A stretch of 64,000 bases of DNA, taken from positions 8,924,030 through 8,988,029 of the forward strand of contig CAIIXF020000009.1 in NCBI GenBank assembly GCA_903813345.2. Direction: 5' to 3'. Source of the stretch: Owenia fusiformis (taxonomy: Eukaryota > Annelida > Polychaeta > Sabellida > Oweniidae). Under the pieces are notes generated by a model. The model searched no databases. It saw nothing but the letters and a program-made list of their open reading frames with translations, and was not told the origin of the DNA. The translations under genes were made by a program, and so were the position numbers. Shown here piece by piece: positions 34,160-45,477 of the stretch. Numbering within the stretch: position 1 is the stretch's first letter; each line of letters begins with the position of its first letter.

Positions 34160-36178
34160 CTGGGCTTTCAATAGCAGGGGGCGAGCGACCGAAATCGCCG
34201 TTTGTTTTGATAATTCGCCGTTTGTCAGAAGCCAAATATTCTCTAAGTTTTGGGTGAAATTAAAGGTTTTCTATAGACTATTCTTTATTTTATTTAGCGA
34301 TCTTATTTTGCATTTCCTTGTTAATGATTTGTCTTTCCAATGGTTGTAAAATGGTATAAATCAGTTAAAGGTCCAATATAAACTTTGGCTTATCCAATAT
34401 TATCAAAGTGTGAAATGTGAAGCTTTTTATAAATTTCAAAAATGTTTTTTGAAGGACCTCTTGTTCAGAATATCGAGAATTTATTAAAAACTAACTTTAA
34501 GAGGTTACACTAACACATAATTCACACCAATGCATAGCATTCATCCTCACTTGTTTTTTAGCCGACAAAATTAAGAAAATTGGTCGATAAATAAGCGAGC
34601 AATAAACTCATTCAGGGATAAAATTTGTTCAGGGCAAATGCATTTCGAAATTTTAGTTCTCACAGAAACCAATGGTAATATTTTTTAAAACATAATATAT
34701 TCATTCTTTTAACCTGGTTAGACAGTCAACATTGGTTTATTTTTTAGTTTAGCATAGAAAAAGATAAACATGGAGAAATGTTGCCACCTAAATGATGTAA
34801 CGATGAGGTCACCTAGGTTGCAAAATATTTTCGATATGCTAAAACATTGAATTGGCACATCAGATATGACATTTTATTATTGAAATAGTGTGTCCTTTGT
34901 TCAATCTTTTTATTGGTGTTAAAAATATAATATTTTTTGCACTGTATAGTGAAATATTTGTTGATTAAAAAATTTCAACTTAAAAACTAACTTTAAGAGG
35001 TTACACTAACACATAATTCACACCAATGCATAGCATTCATCCTCACTTGTTTTTTAGCCGACAAAATTAAGAAAATTGGTCGATAAATAAGCGAGCAATA
35101 AACTCATTCAGGGATAAAAGTTGTTCAGGGCAAATGCATTTCGAAATTTTAGTTCTCACAGAAACCAATGGTAATATTTTTTAAAACATAATATATTCAT
35201 TCTTTTAACCTGGTTAGACAGTCAACATTGGTTTATTTTTTAGTTTAGCATAGAAAAAGATGAACATGGAGAAATGTTGCCACCTAAATGATGTAACGAT
35301 GAGGTCACCTAGGTTGCAAAATATTTTCGATATGCTAAAACATTTAATTGGCACATCAGATATGACATTTTATTATTGAAATAGTGTGTCCTTTGTTCAA
35401 TCTTTATATTGGTGTTAAAAATATAATACTTTTTGCTCTGTATAGTGAAATATTTGTTGATTAAAAAATTTCAACTTTATTTGAAAAATTTGAAATTTAA
35501 GAAATGAAAAGCTGACAACTTTCATTTCAAAAACATTTTTTTCAAAAATCTCTTAAATTGACAAATAGTAGTTATATGAAAAAACATGTTTTCAAACTCT
35601 ACATGGGGACTGTAAAGTCAGCAGATACCTTAAACTTTCAATGAAAATTATATATATATATACACAGGATGCATTCTATATTAAAAGTGTTCAATTCAGT
35701 AGGTGCATTTGAATTTGTAAACTGCAACCTATGTAAGGGTAAGTTATCTCATAAAAGGTAAGTGACATTCTATATAAGTTGCCATAGTCATTCCACAGTT
35801 CAAGGTGTCATTTGTGTATAAGCCCATGTCTTGTGGTCAATCAAATTGAGCCAATATCACATGGGGAAATGACTTTGACAAACCTGCAAAAAGTAAAATC
35901 CTGGACATCTTTTAAATCACCTCTTAATAGGATTCAAAGTTCAAAACTTTGATTGACTGTACAATAATATTGTATTTCAGATACATTGTCTTTGAAATAT
36001 AATGATCATCAGCATTTTATATTATTTTTGGCAAAGCCTGTCCATCCCCTTATTCATTTGTCCACTTTCTGCCCGTGGACAAGAATTTGCATTTCCGGGA
36101 GTGTAAAATTGGTTGTTCTGAATGGCGCCCCTTGTTTTTTTCATCTGCCTCTTGTGAAAAAAGTTACTGAAACCACTG
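34160..36178. mobile_element. ~2.0-kb insertion splitting integrase of copy C
   Basis: CAAATG occurs at both edges (34154-34159 and 36179-36184) and could be a 6-bp target duplication. The flanking integrase reading is continuous when the insert is removed. The insert is AT-rich and non-coding, has no terminal inverted repeats that I can see, and contains a 496-bp tandem duplication and a TATATATATATACAC run. The class is unknown. Confidence 0.55.
34485..35476 (+). repeat. 496-bp tandem duplication, about 98% identical
   Basis: TAAAAACTAACTTTAAGAGG starts at 34485 and again at 34981, and the two units match almost base for base to 35476. Examples of differences are GATAAAATTTG/GATAAAAGTTG and AAACATTGAATT/AAACATTTAATT. 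The high identity means a recent duplication inside an already dead gypsy copy, or an assembly artefact. Confidence 0.92.
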
Positions 36179-37293
36179 CAAATGGGTTGCTGAGTGTCAG
36201 GAATGTCAATGACTCAAGTCTCCTCATTGTCGCCCTAAGGGACCAATGAAAAGGTACAATGCAGGTGCACCCCTTGAACGCATTGCAGTTGACATTATGG
36301 GACCTTTACCTCAATCTGAAGAGGGATTTAAATATGTCCTTGTGGCCATGGACTATTTCACAAAATTCCCTGAAATTATTCCTATGCTTAATCAAGAAGC
36401 AAGAACTGTTGCAGATCACTTAGTCCGTGAGTTTTTCTGTCGATATGGTTTACCTCTCCAGCTCCACTCGGACCAAGGTGCCCAGTTCGAGTCAAAACTC
36501 TTTCAGGAACTTTGTAAGATCTTAAACGTTGACAAAACTCGAATCACTCCGTACCACCCCCAGTCAGATGGGATGGTGGAACTCTCAAATCAAACTATTG
36601 AAGCTATGTTATCAAAAATTGTGTCCAGCCATCATAGAGATTGGAGATTTTCTGCCTTTTGTAGCTTCCTCAATCAGAACCGCGGTTCATGAAACTACCA
36701 AATTTGCTCCAGCTGAGTTAATGTTTGGTAGAACACCTTTCATAGATGCTGAATTAGTGTTAGGACCCCCTCCTTCCACACAGAACGGGGTATCCCAAGA
36801 TCTACTTTATACAAAATATTGTCAAGATCTTAGAGAAAAACTCCTGGTTGTACATGAGGTAGCTCGAGGTAACATAGATATTGCAAGTAACAATCACAAA
36901 CGAATCTATGATCTGAAAGCTCATACTAATCAGTACCAGAAAAATGACCTTGTTTGGGTTCACATTCCTGTCATCAAAACTGGCCAAACTCCAAAGTTTG
37001 CTAACAATTGGCATGGACCCTAAAAAGTTCTAGACCGATTGGATGATCTCAGGTATATTATACAAACCCAAGGCAAAAACAAGGTTATACACACAACCTG
37101 TCTCAAACCATTTGTTGGGGATCCCCCGGCTGAGTTTAACGACTCTGTAAAACATGTTGTACCTACACCTGTCCATGATACACCTACACCCGATAATATC
37201 ACTGACAGTGTTGATACAACTAACACTACATCATTTTCACCCTTAACCTCACCAAAGCGACCACAGTGGAGAGCCAAGGCTCCCACTTGGTGA
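36179..37293 (+). pseudogene. Copy C: integrase catalytic core and GPY/F module
   Basis: ERIAVDIMGPLPQSEEGFKY holds the first catalytic Asp, LQLHSDQGAQFESKLFQEL the second, and GMVELSNQTIEAML the Glu, so the DDE triad is intact. A one-base loss near 36645 shifts to the frame FLPFVASSIRTAVHETTKFA. The GPY/F module follows (DLVWVHIPVIKTGQTPKFA), but its GPY Tyr codon is a TAA at 37021-37023. The remainder (VLDRLDDLRYII...KPFVGD) continues to TGA at 37293. It is a clear pseudogene. Confidence 0.9.
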
Positions 37294-37299
37294 GAAGGT

Positions 37300-37648
37300 T
37301 ATGAAATGTATTAGAACTCTATTCTACTCCTAACAAACTCTGGCTCTGCCGTAAATTTGATCTATCCGTCCTGTTCCTTAAATTAATTTAACTTTTAAAA
37401 CACATAACCCATTCTGTTCACTAACACACAGCCCTTGACATATAATCACCTGCTTGGGTAGAAGGTATGTGATGTGTGAATTGAATCTATTGGAATCTTG
37501 TACAATAATAGATAGAGTGTGAATCTTGAATGATTGATGAGTGAACAAGAAGTTGTGATATTTAACTGAATATGATATAAAAATGAATCTAATTAAATAT
37601 TATATTTACATGCTTCATTTTGTCTAAACACCTTCTTACCATTTTCTT
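37300..37648 (+). other. Spacer between integrase and zinc-finger ORF of copy C
   Basis: AT-rich with no ORF. Copies A and B have comparable gaps of about 250 and 175 bp ending in acceptor-like sites, consistent with an intron or leader upstream of the accessory ORF. Confidence 0.4.
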
Positions 37649-38083
37649 GTGTATTTCAAGAGTACCTACGTCTGCAGACACATGCGACGTCAAACTATGT
37701 GTGGGGCACAATTTACCAAAATGGAAGATCTCCTCAACCATGATATTGTCTTCCATGAGGTATATAGATGTGCTATTTGCTCAAAGGCCTTCCCGTCCCT
37801 AGGCAAATTAAGGAAACACTCAAGATTTGTACATGGTGAAAAATACCATTGCATCCAGTGCAAATTTGTGAAGTCAGTGTTTGCTAAAAAGGCTATTAGG
37901 CTACATAAGAAGATGCATGCCCAGCCATGTCCCTCAGTGGCAACTACTAGTGACACCCCTAATGTGCCACCTTTAATGGATCTCACCTTGTCACCCAGCT
38001 GTCTGAGTAATCCCTTGTCCAAAAGGTCAAGTCACTCCCTGACCATAGTAAGTGACATTCCAAATGTTCCCACACTAGGGTAA
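37649..38083 (+). CDS. Gypsy copy C accessory ORF: C2H2 zinc-finger protein
   Basis: GTGTATTTCAAG at about 37650 resembles a splice acceptor. The frame has CRHMRRQTMC...HDIVFH, a canonical finger YRCAICSKAFPSLGKLRKHS...H (C-X2-C-X12-H-X4-H), and a third, YHCIQCKF...RLHKKMH. A Ser/Pro/Thr-rich tail follows. The position, just after integrase, matches copies A and B. The protein is more finger-rich than the other two, so the lineages have diverged. The ORF is intact although pol is broken. Confidence 0.6.
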   Translation: MYFKSTYVCRHMRRQTMCGAQFTKMEDLLNHDIVFHEVYRCAICSKAFPSLGKLRKHSRFVHGEKYHCIQCKFVKSVFAKKAIRLHKKMHAQPCPSVATTSDTPNVPPLMDLTLSPSCLSNPLSKRSSHSLTIVSDIPNVPTLG

Positions 38084-38496
38084 AAGCTGCTACGGGTAAT
38101 TCTAGAGTATTTTCTAAAATCTTCTCTCGGTGAAACACATGATTAACAATACTTTGCAACAATATTTTTTTATAAAGTTGGATCCATATTATGAAGGAAA
38201 GTATATTGCACTTGAAAATCAAAATTTAAAGCTGTAGTAGCAAGTATAAAGACAAGAAAATGACACTTATAAAACAAAAACACACATAAATCCAAAGGTA
38301 ATGGATATTCAATACTTCATAAACAATACTTTGCAACTATTTATTTTTGCAAAGTTGGATCTATGCTATTGAGATAAGTCTGTAGTACATAGAAATCAAA
38401 ATATAAACATGTAGTAACAAATATTAAGTACCTATAATATATATTTTATATATTCACTCGAAAAATCCCTGTGTTAATGGTAAAATGCTATATTAG

Positions 38497-38825
38497 TCCA
38501 CCCGTGTAGCTCAGCGGTAGCGCAGGTACCTCTTACGCAATAGGTCCCGGATTCGATCCCCGGTTCAGGCAAGACTAAATTTGCTTGTTTGCGTGAAGTA
38601 CTTCAGGGTGTTTGACTGAGTGGTCCCCAACTCGTACAAAAGGCTGTGGTGTGTACTTGTATGTCTATGTATAAGTGCACATAAAAGAACACAGGGCTCC
38701 TTCAAGGAGGGGTTTCTGGGTCTCTCTTCCATGTTAATTACGTAAATTACGACCCTATATATACGGGACATACCCAAGAGGTATTGCTCACCTTCATTGG
38801 TGGTAAACAAAATACAATACAATAT
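38497..38825 (+). mobile_element. tRNA-derived SINE
   Basis: It opens with a tRNA-like head, TGTAGCTCAGCGGTAGCGC (A box) and GGATTCGATCCCCGG (B box), the internal RNA polymerase III promoter. A roughly 230-bp body follows, with CTCCTTCAAGGAGGGG and ACGTAAATTACGACC. The tail is A-rich (AAACAAAATACAATACAATA). Head-body-tail order and length fit a molluscan SINE; the family name is not known to me. Confidence 0.8.
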
Positions 38826-38829
38826 AGCA

Positions 38830-39200
38830 AAACGAAAAGTTCTACTTACACTGATCTTGTTAAGGTACATATTTCCTAAGTTCAAAATTGTTACTAAAAG
38901 AAAAGAATTATGGATGGTGACAGATATTTATTTTTTATTATTTATATTTATTCACATTGTTCAATCGTGGAAATATTTTAGAATATTCATGTTCAGTTTT
39001 GTTTTCTTGGCCGTGGGCGGATTTTCCTGTTCTCTCAAATATTCCCACATTTATTTTCTCGAATTTTTTGATTGATTAAGTGGATGCTCCTTCCCTTTTT
39101 AAACCATCAAACAGATCCCGATTGTATGTGTTTTCTCCATTGTCGTTTACAGTCATTACGCAAACGTTACAAGTTATGAACAAATATGCGAGCGGCGATT
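38830..39200. other. Spacer after the SINE
   Basis: AT-rich; reading frames at 38797-39075 and 39080-39382 show no domain. Confidence 0.3.
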
Positions 39201-39207
39201 ATGACGT

Positions 39208-40130
39208 AGCGGGCAGATATACTATATCTGCCCGCTCAGAGCGGGACGTAAAGCTATATCTGCCCGCTGATGAAAATATAAGTTTTTACAAACCGGCTTT
39301 ATGTACCTGTAACACGTCCAAGTATGGGATAAACATATTTATCCCACGATTAATGTGTTATCTGTACAATAACAGCTATTGATATTTCTGATATTATTGA
39401 AATCCGTGTGATATTTTCCAGAAAATCGTTTATCAAACTCATATGCGTGTGATATCGTTTATCTCACGCATATCCGTGTGATATCACATTTGCATTTCGC
39501 GCCACAATATTGTTGGAAATTAGGTCAGACAATTTATTTTCTTTTGAGAAAATAGGTCTGCCAGTGTCCTGGAAATTGGATCAGTACATCACAAGGTGAT
39601 TGTAATCATGGGATAAACCCAATATCACATAATTACTCGTGATATCATTTTATCGCCTCGTAGATATCAAATATCACCACTCATTCGCTTCGCTCACTCG
39701 TGTTGATATTTGATATCAACTCGGCGATAAAAATGATATCACTCAAAATGATGTGATATTCTGTATATATCCCCCGCTGTATATCTCTCGCTCCAATATT
39801 CCGGGGAAAACGTTTTTGTCCAGTGTAGAAACAGTCAATTTTTTATGTTATATCTTGCAAAAGCGAAACTGTCAAAATGGATGCAGCAGATGGTAGCATT
39901 TCTTTTGACCAAATTGTTGATGTTTTTTTCGAAAATAATGAGAATGAGAACACTTTAAAAAACAAATCTGCACTATTGGTGTCTTAAAAACCGCACTCGT
40001 GAAATCTTACTTGTCATGAGATAAATCAGTTATGCGATGCTCGGTTTTTAATATGGGGTATATCCCTCGGGAAATATGATATCTTACCTCGGACCGTCCG
40101 GGCCCTCGGTAAGATATCTATATTCCCCTT
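39208..40130. repeat. Cluster of palindromic GATATC-rich elements
   Basis: A 29-bp hairpin (AGCGGGCAGATATA, mirrored) lies at 39208-39236. Repeated TGTGATATC and TTATCTCACGCATATCCGTG motifs fill 39410-39490. A larger hairpin at about 39650-39750 pairs GTGATATCATTTTATCGCC with GGCGATAAAAATGATATCAC around CACTCATTCGCTTCGCTCA. A fourth, at about 40070-40128, pairs GGGAAATATGATATCTTACC with GGTAAGATATCTATATTCCC. They look like several fold-back MITEs side by side. Confidence 0.65.
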
Positions 40131-41370
40131 AGCAAGATAGGATATATCCCAAATACAGAACCTTCCATAACCCTCATTTATCCCATGGTTGCAAGGATAT
40201 AGATCGAATATCACCTGAAGATATGTTTGATATGTGGATCAAGATATCATATTTTAGCAAAAAACAACCATCGAATATCACTTTTGAAACCATCGAATCT
40301 CACTTTTTCATATTAGAAATGTTGAAACCATCGAGTATCACTTTTTATATTAAATGTGATATTCCATGGTTTCAAAAGTGATATTTGATGGTTTCGATTT
40401 TTTAAAATTTTCGTATACTTTACATCAAACAACTGATCAACAGAACAAAACAGTCTGGCATGTAAAGGAGAAAGCGAAATAGTCTAGTCTGCCGGAACAG
40501 TATGGCTTTCACATAAGTGATACAATAATGGCAATACGAATTACCATTATTTCATACTTGAAATTATCTGCAACTTTACCCATAGGATTCGTTATTTATT
40601 GAACCATGACACATACACAGCTATTCGACAGATATGTTACTTTTAAATTAATAACATAAATATACAGCACATTGCTTTTTTAGTCATTTATCAATGGTTC
40701 AAAACTCACGTTCCAACCAACCTGTAAAGTGCCAAATTATATCTATATATCTATATTCCCCTTAGCAAGATAGGATATATCCCAAATACAGAACCTTCCA
40801 TAACCCTCATTTATCCCATGGTTGCAAGGATATAGATCGAATATCACCTGAAGATATGTTTGATATGTGGATCAAGATATCATATTTTAGCAAAAAACAA
40901 CCATCGAATATCACTTTTGAAACCATCGAATCTCACTTTTTCATATTAGAAATCTTGAAACCATCGAGTATCACTTTTTATATTAAATGTGATATTCCAT
41001 GGTTTCAAAAGTGATATTTGATGGTTTCAATTTTTTAAAATTTTCGTATACTTTACATCAAACAACTGATCAACAGAACAAAACAGTCTGGCATGTAAAG
41101 GAGAAAGCGAAATAGTCTAGTCTGCCGGAACAGTATGGCTTTCACATAAGTGATACAATAATGGCAATACGAATTGCCATTATTTCATACTTGAAATTAT
41201 CTGCAACTTTACCCATAGGATTCGTTATTTATTGAACCATGACACATACACAGCTATTCGACAGATATGTTACTTTTAAATTAATAACATAAATATACAG
41301 CACATTGCTTTTTTAGTCATTTATCAATGGTTCAAAACTCACGTTCCAACCAACCTGTAAAGTGCCAAAT
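40117..41370 (+). repeat. 633-bp tandem duplication, about 99% identical
   Basis: TCTATATTCCCCTTAGCAAG starts at 40117 and again at 40750, and the units match to AAAGTGCCAAATT at their ends. Only a few differences were seen (AGAAATGTTG/AGAAATCTTG, GAATTACCATT/GAATTGCCATT). It contains short CCATCGAATATCACTTTT repeats in both orientations. It is non-coding, and either recent or an assembly duplication. Confidence 0.92.
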
Positions 41371-41396
41371 TCACGTCTTGCCGCTCTTGTAAAATG

Positions 41397-42512
41397 AATG
41401 AGACCGTGAAATAAATAGTACATAGTAGCCGAGACAACACAAGTCCCAAGTCTGTATTTTTACTCTCATTTCTTCACTTTTAAGAGTTAAGTCATCATAT
41501 TTTGCATGCATATTCCTTGAAGAAATCCTAACATAGAATTTTATTGGTTTCGATTATAATTTATTTGTTAAAAATAGAGAAACATTTGATTTGTATTGGT
41601 CCATAATCAGAATTATCCATTTTGTGTAACAAATGCAACATTTTGACGTCATTAATAAAAATTGAAGTTATAAATGATAGATACAATATGGTGTCTCTAA
41701 TCTTATTGACAATAACTATCATCCTAGATATTTTTTGCCAGTCATCAGATCATGCATTGGAAGAGTACCCCAATGAGAAATGCATTCATTGATTGTGGCA
41801 AGCAGTGAATTGGCAAAACAGTGGTGGAGTCACACCATTATTTTGCCGCATTTTGGTGCTTAATTTCCCCATTAAGATCGTTTGTTACTTCTTTGACGTC
41901 ACAATATAGCATCTGACGTCATAATACGGGTACCAAATTAACGCACACATTACAAGCTTTAAGATGATACCAAATATGTCATCATTCATTTGATTAAAAT
42001 GGTTACTGGAATAAGCCCAAAGGGTATACCACTCCCCTACCCCATCCATTTTTCAGGAAATTAAAACATGCCAAAAATCTCAAATAATGCAGGCATCTTC
42101 AGGGGTCCTTTTTGGCCCCGTTTTATTTCATATATCATGTTTCTGCATACCATTTTTCTCGGATATGTCTCAATTACCCCAAAATAGTTACACTTCTGCT
42201 GAAAAAGGAAACATGTGGTCAATTTGGAATTATTACACCAAAAGTAGTGATTTTTTATATAAAGTTAAAATAATGCATGTGTCGCTGAAAATGGCAAATT
42301 TTGATTATAGACCAATCAGAATAAAATGTTTCTCTATTTTCGACAAATAAGTTATAATCAAAACCAATAAAATTCTATGTTAGGATTTCTGCAAGGAATA
42401 TGCATGCAAAATGTGGTGACTTAACTCTTAAAAGTGAAGAAATGAGAGTAAAAATACAGAATTGGGACTTGTGTTGTCTCGGCTACTAGTTATGTAATAC
42501 TGATCTCACTCA
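41397..42512. mobile_element. Fold-back element with ~215-bp terminal inverted repeats
   Basis: The left arm 41397-41610 is the reverse complement of 42303-42512. The match runs through GTAGCCGAGACAACACAAG, TTCTTCACTTTTAAGAGTTAAG, TTTTGCATGCATATTCCTTG and TAGAATTTTATTGGTTT at roughly 85-90% identity. The loop is about 690 bp, has two TGACGTCA-like sites and no ORF. Probably a non-autonomous DNA element. Confidence 0.85.
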
Positions 42513-42708
42513 CAATCCTTCGCGTACAGGTTCACAACAAGACGACAAAAACACCCAGCGCTATTGAATTGACACGTCAACGGGATTATAAAACAAGTCA
42601 GACGTGTCGAATGGAGCATAAAGTTACATGATTTGTTGCGCGCGCATCATGTTTCACGTACAGGTACAAGTACAGGTTACTATTTGGTGCAATCTTAAGG
42701 TCTCTAAT

Positions 42709-43175
42709 ATACCAAGTATTGTCAGCAATTGCAAGACATGATGCTCAATATTCACGAGGCAACCCGAAATAATATTCAATTGGCAAGTGATAGGCAAAAG
42801 AGGGGCTATGATTTGAAAACCAATCTGAAAGCATATGAGAAAGATTCGCTAGTTTGGGTTCATATTCCGGCTGTGAAAGTGGGTCGAACGCCGAAATTTG
42901 CGCTCAAATGGCATGGTCCATATCAGGTAGTTGAAAAATTAGATGATCTACGTTATCTCATCAAAATTACTGAAAAAGAAAAGAGAGTCATTCACCACGA
43001 CAGATTAAAGAAGTATGTTTCCAAAGTTCAGGAAAAATCCACCCCGGAACTTGAAACAACTAGGGATGATGAAACTCCCGGGTCAGATGTCAATGAACCT
43101 ATCCAGGTCACGGGAAAAAGGGGACGGGAAGGCAAGAAAAAACCAGGGTGGCTAGACGAGTATGAGACCTATTAG
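42709..43175 (+). pseudogene. Ty3/gypsy copy B: integrase C-terminal domain
   Basis: TKYCQQLQDMMLNIHEATRN begins the homology (compare TKYCQDLREKLLVVHE in copy C), followed by SLVWVHIPAVKVGRTPKFAL and GPYQVVEKLDDLRYLI, the GPY/F module. It ends KPGWLDEYETY, nearly as in copy A. All domains upstream are missing, and sequence before 42700 is unrelated. The remaining frame is open. Confidence 0.85.
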
Positions 43176-43348
43176 GGTTACTTGGGAGGAGAGTCAGGCG
43201 GAATAATCTAGATATATATTTATAATTATTATTGATCATATTAACCACCATTGTAATGAAAAGTGCCTTTAGAGCCGCTCAGGGGTAAAAGTTTGCCCAG
43301 GAGTGGAGAGAAAGGCAGGGACGCCAGTAAATGTCTTTGTTTTCTTTC

Positions 43349-43964
43349 AGGACTGTAGGGAACAGATCCCACCCCCAAGTGGTTGGAACCTGGGACGGCC
43401 CTACCTGTGCTGGAAGGTTTATGAAACTCAAGCAGCCTTGGATGTGCACATTGCTTGTGCACATAGGGAAACCGAGGAATGTGGCGTGTGGGGGTGTGGG
43501 GGTGTGGGGCACGTTATTGCCCCAATGATGTGGAGAAGTTGAAATTACATCGTTTGCGTCAACATGCATTGTCACCAAGGAGGGGGGACGAACCCCCGAG
43601 CAAGAGGCCAAAAACTGTGTTGCGGGCCGTCACCTTGGTGGGCAACCCTAAACAACCAGATTTATCCACTACTAACCCACTGGCATCTATGGCGCCGACG
43701 GGTAGTACAACTTCCGCAACCTTGGCCACAACAACAACAACTTCTACTCCTGTGGTTCCCATACCGTCCACCTCAATTGGCCAGGCGGGGGGTTCCGGGG
43801 ATAGAAAAGATCCCCTTTGTTCCGGGTTAGAAGAAGACCTCCTAGATTGGGTGCAGAGTTGCTTAGACAAGGAAGATGAGGCAGGCAACGACGGGGACTG
43901 GTCGATTGGGACCCCGGAGCCTTTGTGTTTGATTTGGATTGCTAAGAAGTCTGTGCTGAAGTGA
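43349..43964 (+). pseudogene. Gypsy copy B accessory ORF: zinc-finger protein, frameshifted by a G/T slip
   Basis: TTTTCTTTCAG at 43339-43349 is a good acceptor. The first frame gives PYLCWKVYETQAALDVHIACAH and CGVWGCG. A run of three GGGTGTGG-like copies near 43492-43510 then shifts the frame, which resumes as ARYCPNDVEKLKLHRLRQH. Thr/Ser/Pro-rich sequence (TSATLATTTTTSTPVVP) and an acidic C-terminus (LEEDLLDWVQSCLDKEDEA) follow. The order matches copy A exactly: finger pair, ST-rich linker, acidic tail. The slip may be natural or a sequencing error in a G-rich run. Confidence 0.65.
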
Positions 43965-44226
43965 CAATTATAAATACCATGAACTTTTCTGAACTGTGAA
44001 TTGGCTGCAAAATTTTACTTTATACCTTTTTGGATTTTTGAGATTAATTTAACTTTTTAAGCTGGAAAAATGTACCTTTTTGATAATGTTTATTTGAATT
44101 ATACCTTTTTTGGACTGTTAAAATTTTTGGGAACTGTAATATAATGTAAATAATAGAAGTAGTGAGCAGAATGTGTAGTTATTGTCTTGAATCTCTGGCG
44201 TTTGAGGGCAAACGCATTTTTTCTTT

Positions 44227-44425
44227 AAGGGGGGCAGTTGTAGAGACCCACTCTACCTATTAAAGCACAAAGGGCAAAATAGGGAAAATGCAGTATGGTT
44301 TTAAAATCCCTTGAATGGTCTGTGGTTTTGGAAAGTATAAATTGCTTGTTGTATTTTGTGGAATAATCCAAGAGCATTGGGAGTTAATGGGGACATTCTG
44401 GGTAGTAAATTGTTTTGTTGTTGTT
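44227..44425 (+). mobile_element. Gypsy copy B: polypurine tract and LTR start
   Basis: AAGGGGGGCAGT (44227-44238) precedes TGTAGAGACCCACTCTAC, identical over 18 bases to the LTR start after copy A. Sequence after that differs from A, so A and B belong to different subfamilies. AGTATAAATT near 44333 may be the LTR TATA box. The LTR seems cut short by the duplicated block starting about 44425. Confidence 0.6.
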
Positions 44426-44576
44426 AAAAAACATTTATATCTACATCAAGTTTATTTTAGAGCATTTATGGTCACTTCAGTGTATAAATACCAAAATAAC
44501 CAGCATATACTTATCTTGGAGGAGGACATATAATTCTCACGAAGATATTTTGCAGGTTTGGAGTAGGAAAACCCAT

Positions 44577-45477
44577 GACGTGTCGCAAAAAGGTGTCGCA
44601 AAAAGGTGGCGCATTCGTTTTTTAAGGGTATCGCGTGAATGTTAGTTTGATTCCCCGGATTATAAGATAATATTCTAATTAAAGTTATATATCATTTTAA
44701 AGCTGTTTCGATGAAGTTTTTAGATCAACTATACTCCGTTCACGATTCTTGCGCGTTCTCTTTTAAAAAAAGTTTTATACCAAAACATCTGGCAAATATC
44801 CCCTGTTGACACGTTACATTTTGATTTATTTTTCGTCTTTAAACGCTCATAACTCAAATAATATATGACTATTATACTTATTTTTCATCTTGATAAAGGT
44901 AGATGGAAGTTTTATTTCAAAGGATGAATTTTAGTAAGCGTCCCATATTGTGACGTCATAGAGTTTGAAAAATAGATTCTGTTGACAGCGACCTTTTTTG
45001 CTCATTTTTTGTTACCTTCAACTTTTCAGGTGTACATTAAACAAAAAATACGAGATCAATTGTTAATAAATCATACATGATTATTTTGCTCTTAACTCAA
45101 GTTTATTAATAAATAGTTGATTTTGTTCGCAAAAGTATGTGTTTTCTGTTGTATGTGGAAAAGTGGAGGACGAAAGGTTTTCAAAATTCATTAAAATAGG
45201 GCTAATTTACGCCATTCGCCTATTTTCAAGCACAGCAACATGTATATTTATTTCACCTAAAATATCAATTGATTCGTGATTTATGATGCTCCTATCCCAT
45301 TGTTAATACATATACGATATCAGAGTTATTCGCCTTAAATATTTTGAGATATAGAGGCAAATGTGGAGGACGAAATGATTTCCATATGTGTACATTTTTC
45401 TCAAAAAACGTCACATTTTGTGGTGCTAAAAAGCGAAAATGTGTAACAATGCGTGTGCGACCTTTTTGCGACACGTC
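44577..45477. mobile_element. 0.9-kb MITE with GACGTGTCGCAAAAAGGT ends
   Basis: GACGTGTCGCAAAAAGGT (44577-44594) is perfectly mirrored by ACCTTTTTGCGACACGTC (45460-45477). It is absent from the partner block at 60.4 kb, so it inserted after the block duplication or was lost there. The left end repeats GTGTCGCAAAAAGG in tandem. There is no transposase ORF and no exact target duplication can be read. Confidence 0.85.

Larger units (their letters stand above)
31310..38083 (+). mobile_element. Ty3/gypsy retrotransposon copy C, broken and interrupted
   Basis: Domain order on the plus strand is protease C-terminus, RT, RNase H, integrase HHCC start, a 2-kb insertion, integrase core, GPY/F module, zinc-finger ORF. 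This is the Ty3/gypsy order (RT-RH-IN). gag is not found, and no 3' polypurine tract or LTR is recognised after 38083. Frameshifts, nonsense codons and a missing RT active site show it is dead. Confidence 0.9.

Noticed and set aside
43559-43888. Minus-strand ORF opposite the copy B accessory gene
   Set aside because: Antisense of a Thr/Ser-rich low-complexity stretch; no independent support.
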